Assembly: GCA_036339375.1 (NCBI GenBank)
Contig: JAYZBC010000041.1
Span: 1-18,820, forward strand
Reading direction: 5' to 3'
Origin: JAYZBC01 sp036339375
GTDB lineage: Bacteria; Pseudomonadota; Alphaproteobacteria; MPNO01; UBA2964
Length of the DNA stretch: 18,820 nucleotides
The stretch's first letter is position 1; each line of letters starts with the position of its first letter. The translations under genes were made by a program, and so were the position numbers. Shown here piece after piece: positions 1-6,950 of this stretch. Under the pieces are notes generated by a model. It worked only from the letters and a program-made list of their open reading frames with translations. It was not told the DNA's origin and ran no database searches.

Positions 1-282
1 AAGACTCCCATTCTTTATTAGGTGCCATTGTTCCGCAATCTTTGGAAACTTTGTTTCCAAGTCATTAGTCTTGCTTACTTGCTTGCCGGAGCAAAATGGA
101 CAATTGCTGCCGTTCGTCCGATTAGCAATCGTCGCTTCCCATTCGTGGTCTTCTCCATTTTGACATTCCACCAAACCTTCTGCTGACTTGCATGGGTGAT
201 TTGAAGAGGGTCTAGACCTTAAGGAGTCCCATTCCGCAATCAGATGCGGGAAATCGGAGAGATATCGTCTCATTTGGGGCAT
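1..282 (-). CDS. Treble-clef zinc-ribbon (DUF4379-like) protein, partial
   Basis: Read leftward, this frame stays open to the window edge, so the C-terminus is missing; about 94 residues are visible. It contains the signature of the treble-clef zinc-finger repeat family (PF14311-like): FPHLIAEWDS, then LVEC, DHEWEATIANR, the CPFCSGK knuckle, and the start of a second unit, FPKIAEQWHLIKNGSL. The Cys, the HEW and the CxxC are the expected zinc ligands and core. Such proteins often occur in nuclease-associated or mobile contexts; a DNA-related role is inferred only. The start is uncertain: ATG codons lie at 282 and 273, neither has a good ribosome binding site, and the first few codons overlap what looks like decayed Sel1 sequence. 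It could therefore be a truncated gene rather than an intact one. Confidence 0.7.
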   Translation of the reverse strand, partial: MPQMRRYLSDFPHLIAEWDSLRSRPSSNHPCKSAEGLVECQNGEDHEWEATIANRTNGSNCPFCSGKQVSKTNDLETKFPKIAEQWHLIKNGSL

Positions 283-298
283 AATAATCTAATCAATT

Positions 299-400
299 TT
301 AGGCGGTCATACCTTTTTGAAAATCAGCACCCCAACTCACCCCCACACTTCCAAGAAGCACGGCAATCGTCAGGCAGAGTGTGGCGGTCAGGTTTCTCAT
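299..400 (-). pseudogene. N-terminal stump of a secreted Sel1-repeat protein
   Basis: A 33-residue reading frame starts MRNLTATLCLTIAVLLG, continues with a typical signal peptide ending SVGVSWGA, then DFQKGMTA and a stop. From memory of the family, this signal peptide plus the F-Q-K-G-x-x-A motif is how secreted Sel1-repeat proteins begin, normally followed by a Tyr and the GDYATALREW repeat start. Here the codon after Ala is TAA. Reading on through the stops gives stop-N-stop-L-D-Y-Y-A, which still resembles Y-N-S-G-D-Y-A. That fits decay by nonsense mutation followed by truncation. No Sel1 repeats remain downstream, where the zinc-ribbon frame takes over. A genuine 33-residue secreted peptide is the alternative. 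Confidence 0.6.
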
Positions 401-477
401 ACGGAAAGTCTGACAGAGAATATTCGGAATGGGTAGAGAGAATGGGGTGTTGAGGTGTTAAGTAAACAGACCCTTTT

Positions 478-846
478 TTACTCACCAAACCCAAAATCAC
501 TCATCAGAATAGTCTTATCAATTACCTCCAGATTGTAGTCCGACCACACCTCTGGATATTCTCGGTTCAACAATTCCTCCTTTACTAACCTCTTTTTCAG
601 AATGGAATGAACGTGAGCACCTCGAAACCGTTTGCCACGCGCGGTCAGGTATCCCTCTTTGTTGAACCACTCGGCAATGGCATCAAACGTCATTCCTTTC
701 TCTCGATGTTCAGAGACGGTCTGATAAAGGAATAGTTGATACGAAGAATAGTGATTACCGGTGAGACCGGGGGAGCGATAGGTGATTGAGAAGTTGAAGG
801 TCAGGTCGGTAGGAGAAAACTCCCCACTACACCGTCGTTGTGTCAC
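478..846 (-). CDS. Small protein with recombinase-like DNA-binding segment
   Basis: The predicted protein has 122 residues from a GTG start. Residues about 50-87 read GMTFDAIAEWFNKEGY, LTARGKRF and then VHSILKKR. This resembles the 'recombinase' domain (PF07508-like) of large serine recombinases, in which a helix-turn-helix recognises DNA (pattern IA..LN..G..T.RG......V..IL). The serine catalytic domain is absent and the length is far below a functional large serine recombinase, so it is either a free-standing DNA-binding protein or a remnant. The frame stays open upstream of the GTG to a stop near 893. The 5' end contains a 24-base sequence that recurs at 6852-6875, so the GTG may not be the true boundary. 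Function is not assigned beyond possible DNA binding. Confidence 0.5.
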   Translation of the reverse strand: MTQRRCSGEFSPTDLTFNFSITYRSPGLTGNHYSSYQLFLYQTVSEHREKGMTFDAIAEWFNKEGYLTARGKRFRGAHVHSILKKRLVKEELLNREYPEVWSDYNLEVIDKTILMSDFGFGE

Positions 847-865
847 GGTGGAGTAAACTTCGCTA
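842..865. repeat. Dispersed 24-base repeat, copy 1
   Basis: This 24-base stretch matches 6852-6875 in the same orientation at 22 of 24 positions (core GTGGAGTAAACTT). It spans the GTG start of the recombinase-like gene and the sequence just upstream. On the minus strand both copies read V-Y-S-T-V-T. Confidence 0.6.
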
Positions 866-1063
866 TATAAATTTTCCGGATTTAAATTTCGCTATGTAGG
901 TTTTTCCGTCGGAGCTAATCCTTATTTCCATACTGGTGTTAGTATGAGCTTTGCCCTTGTAACGGATTACCTTTTCACCCGTGGCTCCCCAGGCACTAAA
1001 TGGTCCGGTGAAATTTACAAACGCACAAAGAATTAAGGCAGCCTTGAAAAAGAATTTAATCAA
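863..1063 (-). CDS. Small secreted protein of unknown function
   Basis: This is a 66-residue protein. Residues 1-26 form a clear signal peptide (basic start MIKFFFK, hydrophobic core ALILCAFVNF, likely cleavage after FSAWGA), leaving a mature peptide of about 40 residues that begins TGEKVIRYKGK and ends KFKSGKFI. The start is a TTG, supported by AAGGG about seven bases upstream. The mature part is basic and rich in beta-forming residues; no domain is recognised. It lies just upstream of the recombinase-like gene in the same direction. Export to the periplasm is the only inference made. Confidence 0.5.
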   Translation of the reverse strand: MIKFFFKAALILCAFVNFTGPFSAWGATGEKVIRYKGKAHTNTSMEIRISSDGKTYIAKFKSGKFI

Positions 1064-1173
1064 AAAAACCCTTACACATTTTCGGAAGATTGAGCAGTCT
1101 AATTTAGATTTCTTTGATACTGGAGGTCGGCTTCCGGGTGCCTTGTTAAGGGGGGAAAATTCGAGTGCTGCTT

Positions 1174-1192
1174 GTAAGTGATAATCATTTCG
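1174..1192. promoter_or_regulatory. Fur-box-like palindrome
   Basis: GTAAGTGATAATCATTTCG agrees with the classical 19-base Fur consensus (GATAATGATAATCATTATC) at 13 positions, including an unbroken GATAATCATT. It is centred on the palindrome TGAT-A-ATCA. It lies about 90 bases before the MFS start and upstream of the ABC importer. AT-rich palindromes arise by chance, so iron regulation is only a hypothesis. Confidence 0.35.
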
Positions 1193-1280
1193 AGTTAGCT
1201 AACCTGATAGTATCTCAGCATGGGAAGGTTTAATAATCTCGAAATCTGGATTATGGACTAGCGCATACCGTCGTGCTCTC

Positions 1281-2396
1281 TTGGTTGATTTTTGTATTTT
1301 CGGAGGGGCACATGCTTTATTACCAATAATTCCTCTTTTTGTTTATTCAATAGAAGCTAGTGATATCAAGGTCGGAATTGTCGCCGGAGTTTTTATGGGG
1401 GTGGCGGTGGTCTTGCGACCCTTTACAGGGTGGATTACTGATGCCTATGGGCGTAAGCCTATCTTAATTCTTTCGGTTATTTTATTTGCACTGGCGGGTT
1501 TAGGTCTTCCGCTTTGGCCCGCAATCATTCCGATAATTCTTTTTCGAGGCCTCCAGGGAATTGGCTGGAGTGCTGTGGTAACTGCGAGCACTACCTTGCA
1601 GGCCGATGTTATTCCTTTCGGTCGCCGCGGTGAGGGGATGGGTTATGTTAGTAGTGTGCGAAATTTATCGACTGCCATCGCACCAGCGGTAGCACTTTTT
1701 ATCGCCAGTCAATTCGGCATCAAAAATGCAATCTGGTTTGTTGTCATTATAAGTTTCGTTGGTGCTAGCACCGTATTCTTAGTCAGTGAAGTCTATAAAA
1801 GACCGAAATCATTTCCACCATTTCGTTGGTCTGGGCTAATTGAGCGTAGTGCTGTTGCTCCAGCCCTAGTGGCTGCTGCCATGATGTTCGTTTTTGGTGG
1901 ATTTGTGACTTTTATCCCTCTGGATGCCCAGCGTCGAAATATCGGGGATCCTGCTGTCTTCTTCATTGTTTTTTCATTAATTCTTATGGTCGTTCGCCCA
2001 CTTGCCGGCAAATGGAGTGATTTAATTTCCAACCGAGGTGCTATCGTAGTTCCTGGACTTCTGATGATCGTTGGATCCGTTATTGTTTTATCATCTACAG
2101 AAACATACTGGACCCTAATTATTGTTGCAGCTCTCTGGGGCTTTGGTTTTGGTTGTGTTCAGCCCATAATTAGAACCTTAGTAATTGAGCGTATCAACCC
2201 TGATCGGTGGGGTGCAGCCAATGCAACCATGCTTACTTTGATGGACTTAGGTTTGGCACTAGGTCCCCCGTTTCTCGGTTATGTGGCCACCCATTGGAAT
2301 TATAAGGTGATGTATATGTTATCTTCGTTTCCGCTATTGATATGTATAGCTACTATGTTAGTGGGTATTTTTCGGCCCTGGAAAGTACATAAATAA
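1281..2396 (+). CDS. MFS transporter
   Basis: This major facilitator superfamily permease has 371 residues from TTG 1281, close to the usual length for 12 helices. Hydrophobic helices span the protein. The loop between helices 2 and 3 carries motif A, GWITDAYGRKP, at residues 50-60, and helix 4 starts LFRGLQGIGWSA as in drug/solute exporters. The C-terminal half ends in GYVATHWNYKVMYML. The start is doubtful: the frame is open from 1203 and reads TSAYRRALLVDF into helix 1, but no ATG, GTG or TTG lies before 1281. An ATG at 1220 in another frame is closed at 1258-1260. A frameshift or a rare start codon is possible. Substrate unknown; it may belong functionally with the downstream importer. 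Confidence 0.85.
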   Translation: MVDFCIFGGAHALLPIIPLFVYSIEASDIKVGIVAGVFMGVAVVLRPFTGWITDAYGRKPILILSVILFALAGLGLPLWPAIIPIILFRGLQGIGWSAVVTASTTLQADVIPFGRRGEGMGYVSSVRNLSTAIAPAVALFIASQFGIKNAIWFVVIISFVGASTVFLVSEVYKRPKSFPPFRWSGLIERSAVAPALVAAAMMFVFGGFVTFIPLDAQRRNIGDPAVFFIVFSLILMVVRPLAGKWSDLISNRGAIVVPGLLMIVGSVIVLSSTETYWTLIIVAALWGFGFGCVQPIIRTLVIERINPDRWGAANATMLTLMDLGLALGPPFLGYVATHWNYKVMYMLSSFPLLICIATMLVGIFRPWKVHK

Positions 2397-2440
2397 ACCT
2401 CACTCAAAAAAGAATTTAATAAAACTCCCTGCCAAGTTGA

Positions 2441-2486
2441 TTGACATCAGGTATCTTTTACCTAACGTTTTAAAAATAATTATAAT
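2441..2486 (+). promoter_or_regulatory. Candidate promoter/operator of the ABC importer
   Basis: A perfect TTGACA (2441-2446) is followed at once by the inverted repeat AGGTA-TCTTT-TACCT (2449-2463), and TATAAT occurs at 2481-2486. The TTGACA to TATAAT distance is too long for one sigma-70 promoter; at normal spacing only a poor -10 (TAACGT) is present. The inverted repeat could be an operator. The 120-base gap after the MFS gene makes a separate promoter plausible. Confidence 0.3.
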
Positions 2487-2516
2487 TTTTTAGTTTAAAA
2501 ATTGGGGGGAAAGTAG

Positions 2517-3668
2517 ATGAAAATAAAACTAGAAAAAAATAACGTTAGTATCTCTGCGAAAATTCTTGGTGCACTCGTTGCAGTAGCAATGTTTGTCTGC
2601 GGTAGTGAAACTATGGCTCGCTCTCCAGACCTTGAAAAAGTAATTCAAGGCGCAAAAAAAGAGGGTGTCCTAAAGTTACTTTGGACAGAAGGCCATATGG
2701 GCGCCGACGCGGGCATCAACGATATGGTCAAGACCATAAATAAAACATATGGAACTAATATAAAATTACAATTTACCCAAGGTAGGAGTTTTCCTGCTAA
2801 TCTTGGCCGATTGACCCAAGAGCATCGTGCTAAACAAACATCGAGCACGGATGTATACATGGGAACTGGAAGTCATATGCTTTCTGGATATAAAACAGGG
2901 ATGTTGCAGAGGGTTGATTGGAACAAGCTAATCGAGAGACCTGAGCCGAAAAATGCCGCTGTCCAAAGGGTAAATAATGGCGGGGTTGGAGTAGCAATTG
3001 CGTCAAGAGTGGTTGGGATAGTCTACAACACAAACCTGATAAAGGGTTCTGATATCCCGTATAGCATCGAAGATGTCATGAACCCGAAGTGGAAGGGACA
3101 GATTGCAATTACACCTTATTTGACCGGTTTTTACCAGTTCGCAGCTCCCGATGTATTTGGTATCAAATTCATGACGGATTACATGAAGCGGCTTAAACCC
3201 CAAATTGGTGGTTTCATTGGGTGTAATAGCCTGGACAAGATTGCGAGTGGGCAGTTTGCCATGCTCATTTTTGACTGTGGGCGAGATGCAACGGTCCGTT
3301 ACCAAAGACGGGGAGCACCTTTGGGGCATGCAGTGCCGAAAGAAATCGTCAGAAATAACATCATCAACCTTGGTGTCCCATCGAATGCGGCTCACCCAAA
3401 TGTTGGTAAGCTATTTATCGCCTGGACTCATTCGAAAGATGGACAGGTAGCACTTTGGAAGCACGGCGCTTATGACCTTGAGATCTATCCTGGTTCGAAA
3501 TCCAAGGCCCTCGTTGATGCTGCACGTTCTAAAAATTCGAAAGCGATTTTCTTAAAGAGTACTGTACAGCGTAGCTTTCAGCAGAACAAAGACGGCATTA
3601 ACGTAAGAAAGTTCCAGAAAAAATTGAAAAAGATCGTCCGCGGCAAACGTAAACGCGGTAAAAAATAA
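2517..3668 (+). CDS. ABC transporter periplasmic substrate-binding protein (Fe3+-type family)
   Basis: This 383-residue extracellular solute-binding protein supplies substrate to the permease and ATPase encoded next. A signal peptide covers about residues 1-34 (core ILGALVAVAMFVCG, cleavage after ETMA). The mature start LEKVIQGAKKEGVLKLLWTE and the later VVGIVYNTNLIK and MNPKWKGQIAIT are typical of the iron(III)/phosphonate/thiamine-type binding proteins (SBP_bac family). The adjacent-tyrosine pair that binds iron in FbpA is not evident, so the ligand may not be ferric iron. The start ATG has a strong GGGGGGA site eight bases upstream. An oddity is the last 17 residues, 11 of which are Lys or Arg, forming a very basic tail. 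Ligand uncertain; family placement is firm. Confidence 0.85.
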   Translation: MKIKLEKNNVSISAKILGALVAVAMFVCGSETMARSPDLEKVIQGAKKEGVLKLLWTEGHMGADAGINDMVKTINKTYGTNIKLQFTQGRSFPANLGRLTQEHRAKQTSSTDVYMGTGSHMLSGYKTGMLQRVDWNKLIERPEPKNAAVQRVNNGGVGVAIASRVVGIVYNTNLIKGSDIPYSIEDVMNPKWKGQIAITPYLTGFYQFAAPDVFGIKFMTDYMKRLKPQIGGFIGCNSLDKIASGQFAMLIFDCGRDATVRYQRRGAPLGHAVPKEIVRNNIINLGVPSNAAHPNVGKLFIAWTHSKDGQVALWKHGAYDLEIYPGSKSKALVDAARSKNSKAIFLKSTVQRSFQQNKDGINVRKFQKKLKKIVRGKRKRGKK

Positions 3669-3720
3669 GGAATGTTCAGTAAGTCAGGAAATATGAGGGG
3701 GTTAAGTTAAAGCCAATATC

Positions 3721-5514
3721 TTGGCTCCCTCAGACCTGCGTACAACCTTCAAAAAGGTTAGAATTTTCTCATTTCTTTTAAGGATAGGGACTATCAATAA
3801 CACGTTGTTAAAGGCAATTTCAAAACCCTTTCAGGGTAGTTCTCCCTTGTGGCCGGTAGCATTATTGCCAATGGTTATACTATTAGCCATCGTGGTTGTG
3901 TTTGTTTATATCAGTTTTCATACTGGAGTTATAGGAACTGATGACGCTGAATTTTCGTATGACAATTACAAAGATTTATTTGGCGATGAATTTGTACTGG
4001 AAGTTCTTGAAAACACTTTAATTTTTGCGATAGTAACCACTATCGTTTCTCTTTTCGTCGGTTTACCTATTGCCTGGATTACAGAGCGAACGACAATTCG
4101 TCCAAAAGCCCTTATTTACGCGATGATGACGATTGGGCTCCTCGTGCCCCCCGTTTTTGTCGGAATGGGGTGGACCTTTATAGCCCACGAGCGTATCGGT
4201 TTTATCAACAAGATGTTTATGGCGGCTTTTGGTTTGAATTCTGGTCCGATTAACATAGAGAACCCCGCTGGGATGGGTGTGATCGAGGGACTTACTCTTG
4301 CACCATTGGCGTTTGTCTTGAGTGTACAGGTGTTTAGAACCATGAACCCGGCCCTCGAAGAAGCAGCTCAAACATCCGGGTTGACTTTCAAAAGAACTTT
4401 GATGCGCATCACCTTACCGCTTGCCAGGCCGGCAATCCTTGCAGCGCTGATTTATATATTTGTTATTGGGCTGGCTACTTTTGATATTCCCGCTGTAATA
4501 GGTTTATCCAGCAATATCTATGTTTTTAGTACTTATGTTTATACTGAGGCTTTTCCACCCGATGGGTTACCTGAATATGGGATACCGGCGGCCCTCGGCA
4601 CAGCTATGATACTGGTCGCTTTGGCTCTCACTGTTTGGTATGTCCAGATGTTGCGGACCAGTGAGAAGTATCAAGTGGTAACTGGCAAGGGATATAAGGC
4701 TACACAGATAAATATTGGAAAGTGGGCACCGGCATGTTGGTCTTTTATTTGCATGTATTTTTTCATTGGACTACTTCTTCCCATTTTGCTGGTCTGCTTT
4801 ATGGCTTTTCTGCCCTATATTACGCCACCTTCTCTTGAGGCTTTAAAAATATTCAGTTTGGTCAATTTTGAACAGATGAACTGGGAATATGTGGGTCGAG
4901 GTATTAAAAACACGGCTTTATTAATGCTGATTGTTCCTCCGGTAATTTTATTGGCTGCATTCTGTGTCTCCTGGCTTGTGGTCCGAACCAAGACAAAAGC
5001 GCGATATGTTTTGGAGTTTGGGGCATTCCTACCACATACTGTTCCCAAAGTAGTTATGTCATTGGGTGCCTTACTGCTTTCACTATACATTGTGAACGAT
5101 TACTTGCCAATTTATGGCACGATTTCACTTTTGATCGTCGTCTACGTGATCTGCTGGATACCTTTTGGCACTAGGGCATTAAATAGTTCGATGATTCAAA
5201 TTCATAAAGAACTAGAAGAAGCAGCCTATACCTCAGGGTTAACCATGTTAAGGGCTATCCGTAAAATCATGTTACCTCTCTTACGTCCGACCATGCTGTC
5301 GGTATGGATATGGACTGGCTTACTTGTTTATAGAGAAATGACCATAGCAGTTTTCCTTATCAGCCAGGACAATGTAACTCTGCCCGCGATTGTTTGGGGC
5401 CGCTGGACGATGGGATCCCCTAACGTGGCAGCTGCAATAACAGTCTTGATGATGTTGGCGTTACTACCTCTTATGGTAATTGGTTGGCGCTTCGCCCGTA
5501 AGAGCCGCTTCTAG
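3721..5514 (+). CDS. ABC transporter permease, fused two-domain Fe3+/phosphonate type
   Basis: At 597 residues with about a dozen membrane helices, this is the fused double permease typical of FbpB/SfuB or PhnV2-like systems. Each half ends with the EAA loop that contacts the ATPase: EEAAQTSGLTFKRTLMRITL from residue 213 and EEAAYTSGLTMLRAIRKIML from residue 499. The near-identical loops show the internal duplication. It forms the inner-membrane channel for the binding protein 52 bases upstream and the ATPase 44 bases downstream. The start is TTG 3721, the first usable codon after an in-frame stop at 3703. The best ribosome binding site (GAGGGGG near 3695) lies rather far away, so an internal or unusual start is possible. 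Confidence 0.88.
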   Translation: MAPSDLRTTFKKVRIFSFLLRIGTINNTLLKAISKPFQGSSPLWPVALLPMVILLAIVVVFVYISFHTGVIGTDDAEFSYDNYKDLFGDEFVLEVLENTLIFAIVTTIVSLFVGLPIAWITERTTIRPKALIYAMMTIGLLVPPVFVGMGWTFIAHERIGFINKMFMAAFGLNSGPINIENPAGMGVIEGLTLAPLAFVLSVQVFRTMNPALEEAAQTSGLTFKRTLMRITLPLARPAILAALIYIFVIGLATFDIPAVIGLSSNIYVFSTYVYTEAFPPDGLPEYGIPAALGTAMILVALALTVWYVQMLRTSEKYQVVTGKGYKATQINIGKWAPACWSFICMYFFIGLLLPILLVCFMAFLPYITPPSLEALKIFSLVNFEQMNWEYVGRGIKNTALLMLIVPPVILLAAFCVSWLVVRTKTKARYVLEFGAFLPHTVPKVVMSLGALLLSLYIVNDYLPIYGTISLLIVVYVICWIPFGTRALNSSMIQIHKELEEAAYTSGLTMLRAIRKIMLPLLRPTMLSVWIWTGLLVYREMTIAVFLISQDNVTLPAIVWGRWTMGSPNVAAAITVLMMLALLPLMVIGWRFARKSRF

Positions 5515-5558
5515 AATGCGGTTGAGTAATAAGAGATGCTTAAACATGGGAATTGAAA

Positions 5559-6644
5559 ATGGCTAATAACGTTATTGTTTCCATTAAAGGCCTGGAGAAA
5601 TTTTTTGACTCTGACCGCGGTGTTGTCCGGGCGGTTCAAAAGATTAACCTTGATGTAGTCGAAAATAATTTTGTTGTTCTCCTCGGCCCTAGCGGTTGTG
5701 GAAAGACGACAACATTACGTTGCGTGGCTGGGCTTGAAAGACCTAATGGAGGAAGTATTGAGATAGCTGGTGCACTCGTTGACTCAGCGGAAAGTGGTCA
5801 ATTTATTCCACCTGAACAGCGTGACATAGGAATGGTTTTTCAGAGTTATGCGGTATGGCCACACCTGAATGTCTATCAGAATGTTGCCTTACCACTCACA
5901 GATGGAAGCAGGAGTGTACCGAAGGACCAAGTTTCAGATCGGGTCATGGAAAGTTTGCGATTGGTACAACTGGAGGGGCTAGACAGTCGGCCGGTTACTG
6001 ATTTGAGCGGTGGTCAACAACAACGTGTTGCTTTAGCGAGAGCTATTGTTACCAAACCACAGGTTTTATTAATGGATGAGCCTTTGAGTAATCTGGATGC
6101 ACGTTTACGTGAAGAAATGCGGATTGAATTAAAAAAGATAGCAACAACCGCTGGTGTGACAACCTTGTATGTAACCCATGATCAAGGGGAAGCACTTAGT
6201 CTAGGAGACCAAATATGTGTTATGAATGAGGGCAAAATACTCCAGATGGGCCCACCTGAAGAGGTTTATTCAAAGCCACCCAACTTATTCGTCGCCGAAT
6301 TTGTTGGGGAAATGAATTTCATTAAAGGTACAGTAACTGGTGTTGACACAATTGTTTCGCCTCTAGGTGAGAGAAAGTATCAATTTGATGAATCATACTC
6401 AGTTGGTGAGAATGTTACCTTAGCAATAAGGCCCCAGCATCTTGAGATTAAACCCTTATCAGAAGATTCTTCTGACAACCCGAGGGGCGTCATCTTAACC
6501 AAAACCTACCTTGGTGATTCGGTGTTATTCGAAGTTGGATTTTCAGAAATTACCATTGTCGTTAAGGCTTCGGGTGATACATCAATTGTTGAGAATCAGA
6601 CGGTAGAGATTATCCTTCCTGACCAAAATTGGCAAATTTTTTAA
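5559..6644 (+). CDS. ABC transporter ATP-binding protein (Fe3+/phosphonate type)
   Basis: This 361-residue ATPase energises the importer. From ATG 5559, Walker A GPSGCGKTT is at 43-51, the Q-loop Gln at 95, the signature LSGGQQQR at 149-156, Walker B VLLMDEP at 169-175, the D-loop SNLDA follows, and the H-loop His is at 207 (VTHDQ). Residues from about 280 form a TOBE-like C-terminal domain, as in CUT1, Fe3+ and polyamine ATPases of this size. ATG 5559 is chosen over TTG 5553 because GGGAA lies at a good distance. It completes the three-gene operon. All catalytic motifs are intact. Confidence 0.92.
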   Translation: MANNVIVSIKGLEKFFDSDRGVVRAVQKINLDVVENNFVVLLGPSGCGKTTTLRCVAGLERPNGGSIEIAGALVDSAESGQFIPPEQRDIGMVFQSYAVWPHLNVYQNVALPLTDGSRSVPKDQVSDRVMESLRLVQLEGLDSRPVTDLSGGQQQRVALARAIVTKPQVLLMDEPLSNLDARLREEMRIELKKIATTAGVTTLYVTHDQGEALSLGDQICVMNEGKILQMGPPEEVYSKPPNLFVAEFVGEMNFIKGTVTGVDTIVSPLGERKYQFDESYSVGENVTLAIRPQHLEIKPLSEDSSDNPRGVILTKTYLGDSVLFEVGFSEITIVVKASGDTSIVENQTVEIILPDQNWQIF

Positions 6645-6741
6645 CACGTTGATCTTCAACCTTACAGCTTAAGCATTTTTCGGTATCTGATAAAGACGAC
6701 CGTATTTATTGATATAAAGACAATATGATATTGAGGAAGGG

Positions 6742-6801
6742 ATGACGAATGTTATGATCCGTCAAAACCTACAGGAAAGAGCAGGCAGTAAAAAAAATTA
6801 A
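6742..6801 (+). CDS. Possible 19-residue micro-ORF
   Basis: MTNVMIRQNLQERAGSKKN is preceded by TTGAGGAAGGG, a strong purine-rich ribosome binding site about five bases from the ATG. It ends 149 bases before the hydrolase start. No family is recognised. It could be a leader peptide, the stump of a truncated gene, or chance. Evidence is the ribosome binding site only. Confidence 0.25.
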   Translation: MTNVMIRQNLQERAGSKKN

Positions 6802-6851
6802 ATTCGGCAATGGTTTAGGGAAAACTGAATACGTACTTACGAAACCATTTC

Positions 6852-6875
6852 GTCACAGTGGAGTAAACTTAGCTA
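6852..6875. repeat. Dispersed 24-base repeat, copy 2
   Basis: Matches 842-865 at 22 of 24 bases in the same orientation. It has no intact gene attached: the minus-strand reading continues only 11 codons past the shared V-Y-S-T-V-T before a stop. The inverted repeat 6839-6853 abuts and overlaps it by two bases. Confidence 0.6.
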
Positions 6876-6950
6876 AAAACCCCCAGTTGAATAAAAATCT
6901 AATGAATGTAAATTCTAGTTTTCAAAAGTGTTTCCATGGGAGAAAAGTTT

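Larger units (their letters stand above)
6645..6950. other. Intergenic segment with repeat relic
   Basis: About 300 bases between the ATPase and the hydrolase. It holds a 19-codon ORF with a good ribosome binding site (6742-6801), the inverted repeat ACGAAA-CCA-TTTCGT (6839-6853) and the second copy of the dispersed 24-base repeat (6852-6875). No convincing terminator follows the ABC operon. The minus-strand reading beside the repeat, VTKWFRKYVFSFP then a stop, weakly echoes the start of the recombinase-like protein. Confidence 0.5.

Noticed and set aside
3003..3395. 130-codon open frame on the minus strand inside the binding-protein gene
   Set aside because: It lies entirely within a well supported gene, shows no domain and has no ribosome binding context.
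6648..6660. Inverted repeat GTTGA-TCT-TCAAC after the ABC ATPase gene as a terminator
   Set aside because: Short stem, weak pairing and no T tract on the plus strand.
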